Assembly (NCBI GenBank): GCA_033439265.1
Contig: JAVTVX010000011.1
Span: 11,966,590-12,030,589, forward strand
Length of the DNA: 64,000 bases
Reading direction: 5' to 3'
Source: Dillenia suffruticosa
Taxonomy: Eukaryota; Streptophyta; Magnoliopsida; Dilleniales; Dilleniaceae
Positions 23,584 to 35,829 of this stretch are shown here, one piece after another; positions within the stretch are counted from its first letter, which is position 1; each line of letters starts with the position of its first letter. Below the pieces are notes generated by a model. The model had not been told where the DNA came from and searched no databases. It saw only the letters and a list, made by a program, of their open reading frames with translations. A program made the translations under genes and the position numbers.

Positions 23584-26500
23584 TTGCATATGAGGGCATT
23601 TCACTTTCGTCAATCACAAGATCGCAACTCATGCGATCTCTCACATCACCCTACTGGATTTTCATACTAGATTGGGCGTCGTGCGACCGGCAAGTACACA
23701 TGCAATCAAAGACTTCTCGATACACCTGTTAGGATGATCGAGTAGTCACTGTTAGTATAAAATAACTCGCAATACCCCAGACTCAATGCATTTACATCCA
23801 TCGAGCCACTTTCCTCATCGAAAGTGATCCCCAATCAATTTGCTCGACTATGTATTCACCATTATGTTTGAATCTTAACATGGATTAACATAACAGGTTG
23901 ACCTGTGAATACATGACAATGATGTAATGTCTATTGGCCTTCCTTTTCCCAAACTCGAATCTATCGGTCTCAATTCAGCTGCTTTCCTAGACCTGCCCCT
24001 TAGACCTCAATTTATCTTCCGGGCCATAGGTAAACAGACTAAAGTAGCAACACTGAACTAAAACTTCTAGAGATAGCCGAAAGTAATAAGGGCATAAGAG
24101 ATTCCACCCAATGGATCTCAGGTCTCACACAGTGGGAACGGGGATCAAGATCAAACTATTGTCTCAAATAATAGCTCCCACTGTCCCATGGTCGTCTCAT
24201 CACACGTGGTATGAAACACGTGCCATAGTGTTATTCCCCCATCTCTCAAAGGGCATATGTCAGATTTCTCTAACACTGTACATGTATGGGACTCAGTCTA
24301 CATATAAGACTTTACCCAGAGATCTCAGAGAGAGCGTCTCAGAGACAATATCACAAATCGCAGGTGATATCTGAGATCTCAAACCTGGCTACTTACAGGC
24401 AACATGGATGTGGGTATTTCCATGTCGGTCATATCATATGACCTCATCCTGAACACATATCAGGGCGACTTATGTTCTAGTAGGGCTACTCTCAAAGCCT
24501 CTTACAACTAGAATCCGTCTCATCTCCGCTCACTCAGAGTCGGAGGTGGTCACTCGTGTGAGAGAGTCGACCACGCCTGCCTGACATATCTTTTATCACA
24601 AAATCACAATATATGACAACAAATAGTGCATGAATTAAATATGTGACCCAATAATGCATGCATGTCATATATTAAAATAAGCATCTAAAACAGTATATAA
24701 GGAGAAATGTTAAAGTACACTAAACCCAATGATTCCTTATCTCACAAAGGAATCTCTCACAACGGATTTTCTGAAGAGATCAGCTCTCATACTGTATTTC
24801 AAGGTGTACTTAGATGTCACAATACCCTTCTCGGTAATATCTCTCATAAAGTGGTCTTCGGTATCAATGTGTTTGGCTTTACTATTATACTTAGGGTCTC
24901 ATTTGTTGACAGTATCGGTTTGATTATCACAATAATCATCACTAACCTCCCACTATCTGTCACAACCTCTAAGTCTTCCAGAAAATTTCTGAAACCAACC
25001 ATTCTCATGAACTGCAATTGAGTATACTACAAACTCGGTCTCTATCGTAAATAGAGATATACAGATTCTCTTCTTACTGCTCTAAGAAGATAAAACCTTT
25101 TGCGTTTATTTAGATCACTACTCCCAATCAGTATCTGAATCTCAACCAAAAAACGCAAATTACCTCATCCATAACATATGGAGAGTTCTGCAGTTCAAAT
25201 GAGATATTTCAGAATCCTTTTTCACTGCTCTACAGTGATCCCTTCCAGGATTCTATTAATACCTACTCACCAGATCAACCATAAAATAAACGTCTGGTCA
25301 TGTATGCCTCATCGTATACATCAAACTGTATATCGCACGTGTATACCTCATCGCACACACTAGAAATGTATTTTACACTGGAATAAGGGATTCTGCTCAT
25401 CTCCCTTATTTCTTTATAAATTTTAGGGTATGTGTCAAGATTCAGGTCTTTTTACCTTTAGCGATTAGAGTATCTTTTAGGTTGTCATCGCTTTTCTCGA
25501 AATGTTTAAGAATCTACCTGATGTAAAACTCTTGTTAAAGAGTCAACACCATTCTCAAGCGATCCCTATGGATCCAAAATCTGAGAATGAACTAAAACCT
25601 TATAACCATGTTACAATGGTCATTGGATACTCTCTGTTGTTCCCAACCAACAGAATGTCACCTACATATGCGAACATGCTCATAAAGGAGTCATCGGGAC
25701 GTATCAGATATATGCAATGATCCTACTCGATCATTACAAAATCATAAGATATCATCTTCTCGTGAAATCTCAAGCGCCGCTGTCTAGATGATGGCTTAAG
25801 GTCGTATTTTGTTCTAAAATCAATAGATCTTATCCACCTGATCTACTAGAACGAACCCAAAGGGATGCTCCATGTAGATTGCCTCATCTAGACTTCCACT
25901 ACGAAAGCGGTCTTTACGTCCTTGTGATGTGACTCTAGATCCATGTTAATGACAATCGCTCTAAGATAAACAGATCGAGATAAATTGGACTATGACTTCT
26001 CGATAGTCCACCCCTCAGTCTAAGTGTAACCCTTGGTTACTAGACGGGTTCTTTATCTCTTCATCAATCCGTTGACCTTTATCTTGACTTTGAGAACCTA
26101 CTTGTTCCCAATAGTCATTCCACCCTCAGGCTAATCAACTAGGTCTCAGACCCCGTTGATTCTCATCAACTCCTTCTCTTCATTTATGGCCTTCAATAAA
26201 CGGTATTTTACATCTTTTGCAAAACTCTCGAGAGCCTCTCGGACCATTTTAGATTTCTCATCATCCTCTAGAGTCGCAACGAGGGTCTCACCCTCAATCG
26301 AGAAACAACATTTAAATACGCATTCTCGACACTCTTAGGAGGAGAGAAAAATCTTTACCTCTTGATGGATCGCTCCCACTGAGATCAAGATCCATAGTGG
26401 ATTCTTGTATCCCGCCGCTGGGCTCCTCGAGCTGTTAGGCTCATCCATCGCATAAAAGGTAAGATCCAAATTGATTTCACATCTCTTAGGGAAATCATTC

Positions 26501-28200
26501 TTAAGAGATATAGTATTACGAGACTCAATCTCGATTATAGTACCGTTCGTGTTCGCCTAAGAATATATATTTTCTCGCGGGTCTAACTCACCGTGTGAAT
26601 GCGAGAAATCGTGGCACAACCCCATAACCTCAAGTGGCTAAGGTCAGGCTGCCTCCCTGTCCAAAGCTCAAATGGGAAACTGACTAATAGTCAGTAGTCT
26701 CGTAAAACTCTTCTCGAAACAGAGCCCCACGTGTAGTTTAGACGAATACTTACGTTCTCGCTCGGTTCTGAGAGTCTCTACTCTCAAATCTAACTGATTT
26801 TCTATCTCGCTTATGAACCTCCTGAAGCAGTCTAATGTCTCAGACTTATGCAAGATCAGATAGATGAACCAAAACGCACGTAAGCGTCTATAATTATCTA
26901 CACAACTCTATTTCTGACTCTCATGCTCATAAGACCACAATAAAAAGAAAGAAGGCACAATAGTTAAGTGCAATGGAGTTCCAGCTCTCATTGCATCGCC
27001 AAATGGTTTTCTCGTCATTTTGCTGGCTAGGCAAAACTCACATACGGGTAACTCGAATTTGGTCAGTGGGTTCAATAAACCTCTCGCTACTAACCGATTC
27101 ATCATCTCTTACCCCATGTGTCTAAGTCTATTATGTCATTCATTTACATCATCATCTACGCAATCAGATGTAAAGACAATAGTAGAACGACGAGAAACCA
27201 TTAGAAGGAGTAGCACCCAGTGCATACATTCCATCATGGATTAAAACCAGAATAATTCAGAAATTATCGTATTAAAAACAAAGGAATAATTTCACGCATA
27301 TTGTAGTCAATTTTAGACAAGGTACTAAATTGTAGATCCGTCAAATGCCTACAATATTGAGGACGTCATAGCAAGTGTCGTTCCCTCTGACAACGACAAA
27401 TGCTCTGTCCTTAACGTAAATCCTCCAAGCTTAAGGATTTACCTGACGGAACTATATTTACGCACTTCTGTCTCGAGTTACGTGGTCGGTTGCTCCTAAT
27501 TTCAAAGGAGAGAAATCAGTGAGCATTATAGTGAATGAGACAAATCTCAAACCACGTAAAGAAGAAGAATATTAATTTCTGCTCGTCACACTCACGAGCG
27601 AAATGACCTAATCTACCTCAAACGTAGCAATTTACATTGGTCTAAACAAATTCCTTCTTTTTGCGTTCTTGTACCTCGTTGTCGGTTTTTTCGGATGATT
27701 TTTATAATCTAGATCTCGAGTCTCGTTCACATGCTTATGTTATTGGCTTAGCGTCGGGGAAGTCCTTACTCGACTCCTCTGAATAAGCATAACTCGAGTG
27801 TGGCCTACTCGCCTCTAGGTGCTCCTCATCGAGCTCACAATATGTATTCACATCAACGAAAGTACGAATACTTTCGTCAAATGTGAGATAGGATTTCACG
27901 GTTTCCCATGAATCATGTATCAAACCGGATCACATCTAGTACCTTAATTCCATCCGAAATTTGCTCGTCCGTATATATTAACTCGGTGATCATACTCGAC
28001 ATTTGCTTCATTGTATGATTAACTCTTTTCTTCTGCATCCTCACATAGGAGCCGAAGAGAGCAACACTATGCTCTTATGGGACGAGTCGAACCGACATGT
28101 CCATAGAATATGACTCGAAAAACGAGATTAAGTCATCGTATATGCCACTGATAGGCATTGCCCTAATTTGGTAAATCTTTTATACCATACACGATAGATC
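23584..28200 (-). pseudogene. Degenerate copia gag-pol
   Basis: Fragments of one former polyprotein in several frames. Gag (UBN2-type) lies at about 28040-27735: the signature MQKKRVNHTMKQMSSMITEL is followed by DSWETVKSYLTFDES. The CCHC knuckle near 27588-27630 reads C-Y-V-stop-G-R-L-G-H-F-A-R-E-C, with the second Cys replaced by TGA. The pre-integrase zinc segment (FCLASKMTRKPFG) lies in 26908-27105. Integrase core debris (KSETLDCFRRF) lies at 26668-26853. Reverse transcriptase debris with DVKTAF lies near 25800-25980; the active-site box near 25650-25665 reads YVGDILL instead of YVDDILL, so the first catalytic Asp is lost. The RNase H end (KHIDTEDHFMRDI) lies near 24800-24880. Many stops and frameshifts separate these blocks. 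Confidence 0.88.
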
Positions 28201-28624
28201 TCTTTATCTCGTATATTCTGAGGCGCGGTGCCCACCCTAGGGCCTATCATCTCGTGTCTCAAATTCCCGTTAGATTTTGCCTCTCAAAAATAAACTGAAT
28301 CTACTGATAAAATCACGCAGATCATATCATTCAGTTTACTCTCCTTGTAAAAATTTAATACGACAGTTCTCAACGCATTAAAAGAAATATTTGTGACTTG
28401 GAGATGCTTATTATCACATTTTTGTATGCCCTACGAATCATCAAGACCAAAATGACTTGAGTACAGACTCCAAAGCGAGCGTATGAGTCAACGGACACCA
28501 TACACCACAACTTGAAATCGCATCTTACCATTTGGACTGTGATTCGGCACACAAAAACCCACAAAAAATCACATTTATAGATTTAGGACCCCCAAAAAAT
28601 TGAAAAAATTCAATTTTAAGTATT

Positions 28625-29050
28625 CTCACACGCCGCCCGGGGCCCACAGGCGCCGCCGCTTGCCAGCGGTGCGATCCACGCGCCGCCACGAGCCTCCACG
28701 CGCCGGCGGTGCGCCTTTACGCGCTGCCACGCGCCTCCACGCGTTGGCAGCAGTCTGGCTCACGCGACAGACGCGCGGCGCGGCTCAGACGCGCAGCCAC
28801 GCGCTTGGCGCGGCTCACGCGCCTTCACGCACTGAGTCGTGTTGAGCCGGTCAGACCGGGTCGGTCAACGGGTCAGTTTTGACCCGACTGACCCGGTCGG
28901 GTCGGTCCGGGTCATGGTCCAACCCGACCGCTGCCTTCCCCCACTCCACGCGCCTACCAGACGCGCCTCCTGGCGCGTGCGAGTCACGCGCCAGCGGGTC
29001 TGGGCCGGTTCTTCTTCGCCCGACGGGTCCTGTAACGGGTTTTTCGACCC
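28625..29050. other. GC-rich leader block of the copia element
   Basis: A CpG-dense stretch (cgcgccgcc and cacgcgc motifs, degenerate tandem) between the primer-binding site and gag, where a copia element has its untranslated leader. Several open frames on both strands are due to composition. Near 28860-28920 a gacccggtcgg-type motif recurs in direct and inverted form. No coding similarity is recognised. Confidence 0.6.
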
Positions 29051-29557
29051 GTTTTCTGGAAAACACGAATCCGGCTGTTTTTTCTTGCATTTTTCGACTG
29101 GAAAATATTTGTGGGCATTCTCCAAACATCCTACACTCGATTTTAGGAGGATTTAAGCCCAAAAATGGTGGGACTCAACCACCCCAGTCGCGGCCCTCCG
29201 CGGCCATTCGGAAATCCCGGTTTCCGGCATCCAAAACTCACAATAAAAGACATAAAATTGTAGATCTAGATGCAAGAAACACACTTATATCATTTTCATG
29301 CATCGATCCGCTCTCTAAAGCCATAGATCTAAGGTTTTCATGTCCGTACGGTCGCAAATTTCGACCGGACTTTTCATGGCCCAAACATGCTCGGAAAATT
29401 AAACAAAAATTATATTTGTAATCCCTGGGCCATGGGTATTCCTACGGTGTTCTCGGATTCACGAAACTCATCCGTGATCCGGACCCCAAAATTTTATACC
29501 CTATATTTTATACCCGAAAAATCAAATCCGAAAAATTATTTGAATTAAATCCAACCC

Positions 29558-29570
29558 GCTCTGATACCAA
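29558..29570 (-). other. Primer-binding site (initiator tRNA-Met)
   Basis: The plus strand reads gctctgataccaa, which is TTGGTATCAGAGC on the minus strand, directly abutting the LTR. TGGTATCAGAGC is the usual copia primer site for tRNA-iMet, and it fixes the element's orientation as minus. Confidence 0.92.
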
Positions 29571-30050
29571 TGTTGGATTTTTAAGATTCTCATGCAGCGG
29601 AAGTATACAATAATTTTCGAAAAATAAAATAGATCGGGTTTAGGGTACCTCAATTCGTAGAATCTTTAAGCGGCACTTTTCTTGATCCGATTTCGCGGTC
29701 GGGATGGTGATCACGAGGTTAGTCGAATCACCACCACAGTGTCACAACGCCGTAACCCTCTACATCCGGTGATTTGCTTGACGATGGGAGATTTTCCTAC
29801 GCGAAAATCTCCATCCCTCACTCTATTTTCTCTCTCTAGAGAAGTGTGCGAAACCCTAGCCATGGTCTCCTTCACATGGTTACTGTTCACGTGTGGCAAG
29901 GAAGGAGAAGACACTCTTATTCACATGGTATCTATTTGGCTCAATTAGGTTTAATTGGGGAGTTACCCATTTGGTGGTTATTGGTGATTAAGGATGGGAG
30001 TTACCCCATTCCTTAATTACTCAAATGCCCATAATGGGCATATTCCTACA
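29571..30050 (-). repeat. Copia 5' LTR (right copy)
   Basis: 480 bp, the same length as the left copy, with no indels between them that I can see. On the minus strand it is followed directly by the primer-binding site. Confidence 0.95.
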
Positions 30051-30055
30051 ACTTA

Positions 30056-31309
30056 TGAATTCTTTGAGGTGACCTAGTGGTTGGCTCTTTGTTAAGCCAA
30101 ATACCCATTGTTTTAGTTGTAACCCTTTGTGTTGTAGTTTTATTTGGAGAACATACTTCGTTAACACTTGCTTTACATATATATATTTTTTTATGTTTGA
30201 CCGACATGCGTCCAAGATTCAATTTATGGGTTCCAACAAAAGCCGACTGTTGGGCCGGGCATGATTTTCTCGCACCTTTTTTTTCTCATTTCTAAGACTC
30301 AAATAAAAAGTTTAATTAAAAAAAATCCAATATGTTTACCATTAAACCAATAAGGCATTCGTCATGTGCTTTATATATAGTTCGTTTATTACAAGAGAGA
30401 AATTTCTTGTCTGGGTAAAAATCGGTCATAGAATGCCCCTATTTATTGATGTTAGTTTTTAGTTATGTCCTTTCAAGCATTAACAATCCAAAGAAAATAG
30501 TGCAATTGGTCTGGGGTGAGTCAACTGCAAAATGACCCCTGAAAGCATCCAAAAAGTTCAATAATGTTGAGAAAAAGGAATTGACAAGGCTGGCGTACCA
30601 TATGGGATAGGAGTCATCCAATTCCCAACTCAATAGCCAAGTCTTTGTAGCCTGCAAGGACAGGCTGCTTTCGCATATAACTTCCCCTTCCTTTCCATTT
30701 TGATGATCCTAACATGCCAGTCACATGTAAACATTCTATATTTTTCTATTTCTAGAGGTAGGGAAATTTTACTCCACCAAACCAAGTCCAGTAATCTAGA
30801 GAGGTAAGTGCCGTTTCACAGCTTGCTTTTACCCCGGTATCCTTTATTGGGTCTCAAAGTTCCATTTAATACCTATGGAGCATGCTATTCAGGCAATAGA
30901 ATGATTTTTATGTTTTGGAATAGGCACAGCTTCAGCAAAAAAAAAAAGCCTGTGTATGAATCAGATAGACCTTTCTTTCATTACATTACAAATGCAGACT
31001 AAAGAATCCGATTCAAATATTTAGGCTTATTGGATTTTTCTGTATGCAGTTTACTTTATTCTATTCCCCCACCTGAAAGATAAGTTTATGAAATTTAGAT
31101 TCAATCCAAGATCTGTATTTCTAACAATAGAGTTTTAAATTTACATCTTGCTAAATGAGTCGGTCTTTGGATGGTTTTGTTGCATCAAAATTTTGTACCT
31201 AATTAAGCTTTTCAACATGCTTTCCTAGTTGGTAATGGGCTTGAAACCTCGAGCTTTCCCCGGCTTTTCAAATTTTCGGAGCTACATAGTAACAAAGGGC
31301 CAAAATTTG
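30056..31309. other. Intergenic, nothing recognised
   Basis: AT-rich sequence between the copia element and the DUF247 relic. Short ORFs on both strands show no family resemblance and no transposon ends were found. Confidence 0.5.
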
Positions 31310-32625
31310 TCATTTACTATGCCACATGAGGCAAATGATCCATTTGTTGTTGATATTGACAACAAACTTGTGAAATTACACTGTACAAGCACAGAGCGTT
31401 TTATCTACAGAGTTCGAGAGCCTCTATGCTAGTTACACAAAAAGGCATTCACCCATAAACAGTTTCCATCGAACAAGCAAAAGCCTACAAGCATGGACAA
31501 GCAGAAATTGTACCATTTGCAACTAGTTCTTGAATGAAAATAAGAGTCTAGTGCTAGAAGACTCATCATGGCAGTGCGGAAGTTAGAGAAAAGAGCTCAT
31601 AAGTTCTATGCAGAACCGGTTAACCTGTCTTGAGGATGAATTTGTAGAGATGTTGCTATTGGATAGTTGCTTTGTTTTTGAATTTTTTTTGCATATATAA
31701 TGGTCGAAGAGAGTGCAACGATCCTGTTTTCATGGTGAATCATTACATAGCAGCGTAAGGTGCGACCTATTATTGTTTGAGAATCAACTACCTTTTTCTT
31801 TGTTCTGCAAGTCATTTTTGACATGACAAGGACCTTTGATGACTTGGAACATAGCTTCACTCCAATGGCACAGCGTTTCATCGAGTCGTTGCTTACAATT
31901 CAACACTTAATGCATGTGACGACCCTCTCCTTCTTCCTAAATCTGAACCAAAGCATTTACTTGGATGGCTACACTATTGTCGGACTCCCACATCCAGAAT
32001 ACACAAGCAAAAGAAAGTGATAATGGGCGTTGGAGTAAAACTAACTGAGAAACCTCAATCCTAAAGAAAGGAATCAAATTTGAGGGAACTGGAGAGCAAA
32101 GCTAATTTGATATAATGTTCAAGAATGGGGAGATTATGATACCTTGTTTGATTGCGGATAATTTTACAGAGGTTATTTATCAGAATCTCATTGTCCACGA
32201 GTGGTATTTGCAAGAGAATGTTGCTTGGTATGTCAATCATTATGGACCTTTATGGATTTTCTCAATGATTCTGTTGAGCTTCTCCTTGAGCATAGGATCA
32301 TCATCAACTGGTTAGAAGATGACAGTGTAGTAGTCAACATCTTCAGTAGGCCTTCCGACACTTTGGTTGCCTTTTGTGACCATTTAAGCTAGGCTGAAAT
32401 CTGCCAAAATATAAATAAGCACCACATGCAACCTTGGACTAAAACAGATAAGTAGGAAGAAGTGGAAAGCCAACTTGCAAAGCAACTACTTTAATTATCC
32501 TTGGGCGCTCATCTCATTTCTTGCCGCTACTGTTTTGCTGGGACTCACCATGGCACAAACTGTCTATGCCGCCGTTCTTTCTTATCAGCATCAAATTGAG
32601 AGTAGTTTATGTTATACCCAAAGAA
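31310..32625 (+). pseudogene. DUF247 (UPF0481) protein pseudogene
   Basis: Successive family blocks in order on the plus strand, in shifting frames. RFIYRVREPL, a stop, then LHKKAFTHKQ lies near 31398-31460 (family: IYRVP..LR..N.KAY.P). LEKRAHKFYAEP lies near 31585-31620. EDEFVEMLLLDSCFVFEF lies near 31631-31685. LLFENQLPFFVLQVIFDMT lies near 31770-31830. FKNGEIMIPCLIADNFTEV lies near 32117-32175, and a WLEDDSVV block near 32310-32335. The C-terminal membrane anchor FNYPWALISFLAATVLLGL lies near 32490-32555. These cover essentially the whole family (normally about 420-550 aa, with one C-terminal TM). Stops and frameshifts between blocks show it is dead. The family's molecular function is unknown in general; some members act in self-incompatibility. 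No introns are needed, consistent with the usual single-exon structure. Confidence 0.82.
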
Positions 32626-32859
32626 TATAACATCCGGCCTTGTTTGAAGGAGTCTTGGGCACTAAGCCACAATCTTGGGAATCAAGCATGCCACTTTCCT
32701 AGTAGCCTTGGTTACAACGGTAATCAACCGTGTAAAATACAACACATTTTACCACGGCCTATTTCTTTTGCATCTCACTTCTTTTGTTTTTGCTGTTTTT
32801 CATAACATCATATATTTTCTTTTGGCTCTCTGCTTTCTTCTTAATTTATCATTCATTCA

Positions 32860-34320
32860 GCCATCGTTTTCTCAACCTATAAATGTTGTGCTTGATGGTA
32901 CAACTATCATAGTTGGTTTTGGAGCTATGTTACAGGAGATGTCAAACCTTGGGTGCATTCTAAAGAAAGATCAGATGATGAATATGCATTGTCTTGAAGA
33001 TTGGAATAGTAAAAATCTGCCAGATTATCAAATGGTTTTGCAACACCTCTATACTTTCTATTAAGTTGAAGTTAGCCGTTTTGAGATGGCTAAGGAGGCT
33101 TGGGATCTTCTTGAACTCACTACATCACTTCAGATTTAACTCATCGGTATCAGCTGCTTGGTGAACTTCAATTTTTGTGCAAAGAACCAGGTCGCTCTAA
33201 ACCAAATTGCCTGTGTACAACTGACACCATTAAATATGCAACAGATCGAGATCAATTGGGGTAGGTTCAATTTTTTATGTCACTCAAAAAAGATTTCTAG
33301 TCTGTCACTGTACTTCATCTGAACCCTCTCCCTGCCATGGAAAATGCAGTTTCAAAATTAATACCTGAAGAGACTCCTTGAGGTTATTAAAACCCAGTGT
33401 GATGATGTTGTACTGGCCACTACTGCTCAAGGAGCAAATATTCCAAACTTCTGTCAGAATTGTAGGAACGGGTCATATCCTTCCTAATTGCCCCATTATT
33501 GAGTGTCGATTTTGCAATGTCTACAGTAGATGTCGCGCTAATCCTATGATTGAATGTTGTTGTTACTGCAAAGAGAAAGGTCATCATATTGAGCATTGCA
33601 TAAAGACGCCAAACCAGTCCCGCATCATCTAACTCGCACTCGACAAATCTCACACTCTGCTACCGCTACTAATGAGGACTCTGCTACCCAAGTCCCTTTG
33701 ACTCAGCGTATAATATATCTTGGTGATCTTCAGACACTCTAACAAGTTTTCTCCTCTAGGGATCACACTCCACTTTCTACCGAACGAGCCACCTCTTGGT
33801 TTTTCAACTCACCTTGCTCTAATCATATCACTCATGACTCACATCCCTTTTCTTCTTTATCTACTTCTACCACATCACCTACAATCAATATGGCTGATGG
33901 TTCTAGCATGACAGTTAATCATACTGGCAATTTCTCCACATCTACCTTAAATTTACTTGATATGTTTCTTGAACCTAAGATGGCTTTAAATCTTCTTTCT
34001 GTTAGTTATGTGAGCTTGGTTTCAACATAATATTTTCTTCTACTGGCTGTCAGGTGCACGATCCACAGATGGAAAAAATCTTTAGAACAGGCCATAAGGT
34101 TGGACATTTATACAAGCACACGTCTCTTCATCTTCATGTCACTCATTCTAATCTATATTGTGTTGCCACTATTCCTTCCGCCTGCTTATGGCATCTACCT
34201 TTGGGTCATCTATCTCTTAGTAAACTTTGTTCTCTAATTTATTCTAAGTCACTAGGTTCTGTTGCTAATAAGTCTCATGAATGCTTTTCCTGCAAAACAA
34301 CAAACCTTATCCTTTAATAC
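32860..34320 (+). pseudogene. Ty1/copia gag-protease-pre-integrase fragment
   Basis: A copia relic beginning about 240 bp downstream of the DUF247 relic. The gag start (QPINVVLDGT) lies near 32875, with a frameshift into SYVTGDVKPW near 32925 and back to EDWNSKNLPDYQ near 32995. A CCHC knuckle (CCYCKEKGHHIEHC, spacing C-x2-C-x4-H-x4-C) lies near 33555-33600. A protease-region remnant (NMADGSSMTVNHTGNF) lies near 33888-33935. The pre-integrase block (HDPQMEKIFRTGHKVGHLY, then LWHLPLGHLSLSKL and CFSC) lies at 34054-34317. Similarity then stops: no integrase core, RT or RNase H and no LTR were seen, so it is truncated. This family differs from the copia element at 23096-30050 and is in the opposite orientation. 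Confidence 0.82.
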
Positions 34321-35829
34321 AAATGCCCATGCCGTAAAAAAGATTAATGTGATGCCAACATGGCCAGTCCAACTCCAAACCCGAAAATAGTTTTAAAATT
34401 CCTTCTCAACACCAACATTAGAATTTCTTCCGAAAATTATGCTTCTAAGATTTTATTTGCTTAGCCAACCACATGAGAATTTGGAAGTTCAGATGAAAAG
34501 GGGGTTTGTGATATGTTATGACTAGTTTTAATATCAATACTATATAAACAAAATCAATCCCTCATGGAGTCCTTTGGAACGCGGTACATAAGACGAAGGA
34601 TAGGTGTGCAACACAAGAAATATTATTTTTGGTTTGTGGAGATAGAAACAAAATAAAAAAGTTATCTTCTATATCCAACACAAAAATGAACTAAAGCCGT
34701 TCACGGTGACTGAAAATTTGATAATCTTGTTCATTTTTCCGTCTTTTATCGGGTTTCATGTTTTTTCTTTTTTTGACTCATACTTCAACGGTAGCACAAG
34801 AGAGAAAGAATTGATGCGTTTTATAATGAATGAATGAATAAATAATAATAAGAAAAAAAATCATAAAACAAGGGAAGGAAGCCCTTTCCAAACTATATTT
34901 TGTCCTGACCCTTTCCTTCATTTCCTTTTTTGCCCTGTCATGTTGTGATGAGGATTAAAATGAGGTTAATTTTAAGAGAAGGAGATATTAGTGTTACAAT
35001 TTCTTTTGAACTTAAATAAAATGTTACCCACCATAACATATCTGATTCAATCTAAACAAGAGTTCTAAAAATAAAATTTGGAATGCAAACATCTTGAAAA
35101 TTTTTCAATCTCATACACAGAATTTATAACCTTTATTCACCTTTTTATCTATAAAGTAATAAAATAATCGAGCCTATGGGATTTTTGAAATTTTTCAACA
35201 ATCAGTGGCACCATGTCACTCAACACGTGGGTGCACCACTGTCTAGGTGGGATGGTATGATACTAGCAGGTGGCAGACACACCACGTAGTACATCGTGCG
35301 TGTCGTAAAAAAAAAACAGTTAAGAACAATTATAATTCGCTAGGTTTACAATGTAGTTATCAAGTTGAGGATAGCACAGTCCAAAATATTAAGATTTTGA
35401 TAGTAATAGATTATTTTGATAATTTTAAAATTTTTTTTAATAAATTTAGAAGTTTTTAAATTTTGAGATCAAAATGATTCGAATTAATCTTATATTTGAG
35501 ACTTATATTACTTAAATGTACTCATATCCAAACTCTCAAAGGGATATCAAAGTCTTAAAAGTAAAATAACAGGTGAAAATGGTAACAAGTACTAAATGGG
35601 GAAGTGTACAGGCTCTAACAACTTTTTAATTTCTTTAAAATAGGTCACATATTAGTCACGTGAGAGAACGACTATACCTATTAAGCTTTTTCTTTTATAT
35701 CTAAAGTTGGCACGTGGTGTCCACAAGATGTAGATTGTATTTATTTATTGTACAAATGCTTGTCAAATCTATAATCACCTTAATATTTTAACTAAATTAT
35801 TATCTAAATCAACGAAAAATATAATGTAT
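34321..35829. other. Intergenic, nothing recognised
   Basis: AT-rich sequence with no convincing coding frames or repeats beyond short A/T runs. Confidence 0.5.

Larger units (their letters stand above)
23096..30050 (-). mobile_element. Ty1/copia LTR retrotransposon, full-length but coding-dead
   Basis: A 6955-bp element with direct LTRs at 23096-23575 and 29571-30050. On the minus strand the order is: 5' LTR (right copy), primer-binding site complementary to initiator tRNA-Met (29558-29570), leader, gag, integrase, reverse transcriptase, RNase H, polypurine tract (gtgggaga, 23576-23583), 3' LTR (left copy). This GAG-INT-RT-RH order defines copia. The flanking 5-mers are accta (23091-23095) and actta (30051-30055), a target duplication with one mismatch. 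By eye I count 11 differences between the LTRs (10 transitions), about 97.7% identity. All coding domains are broken. Confidence 0.92.

Noticed and set aside
28600-29421. Several long GC-rich frames on both strands inside the copia leader
   Set aside because: Stop-poor because of composition; no similarity, and the position corresponds to untranslated leader.
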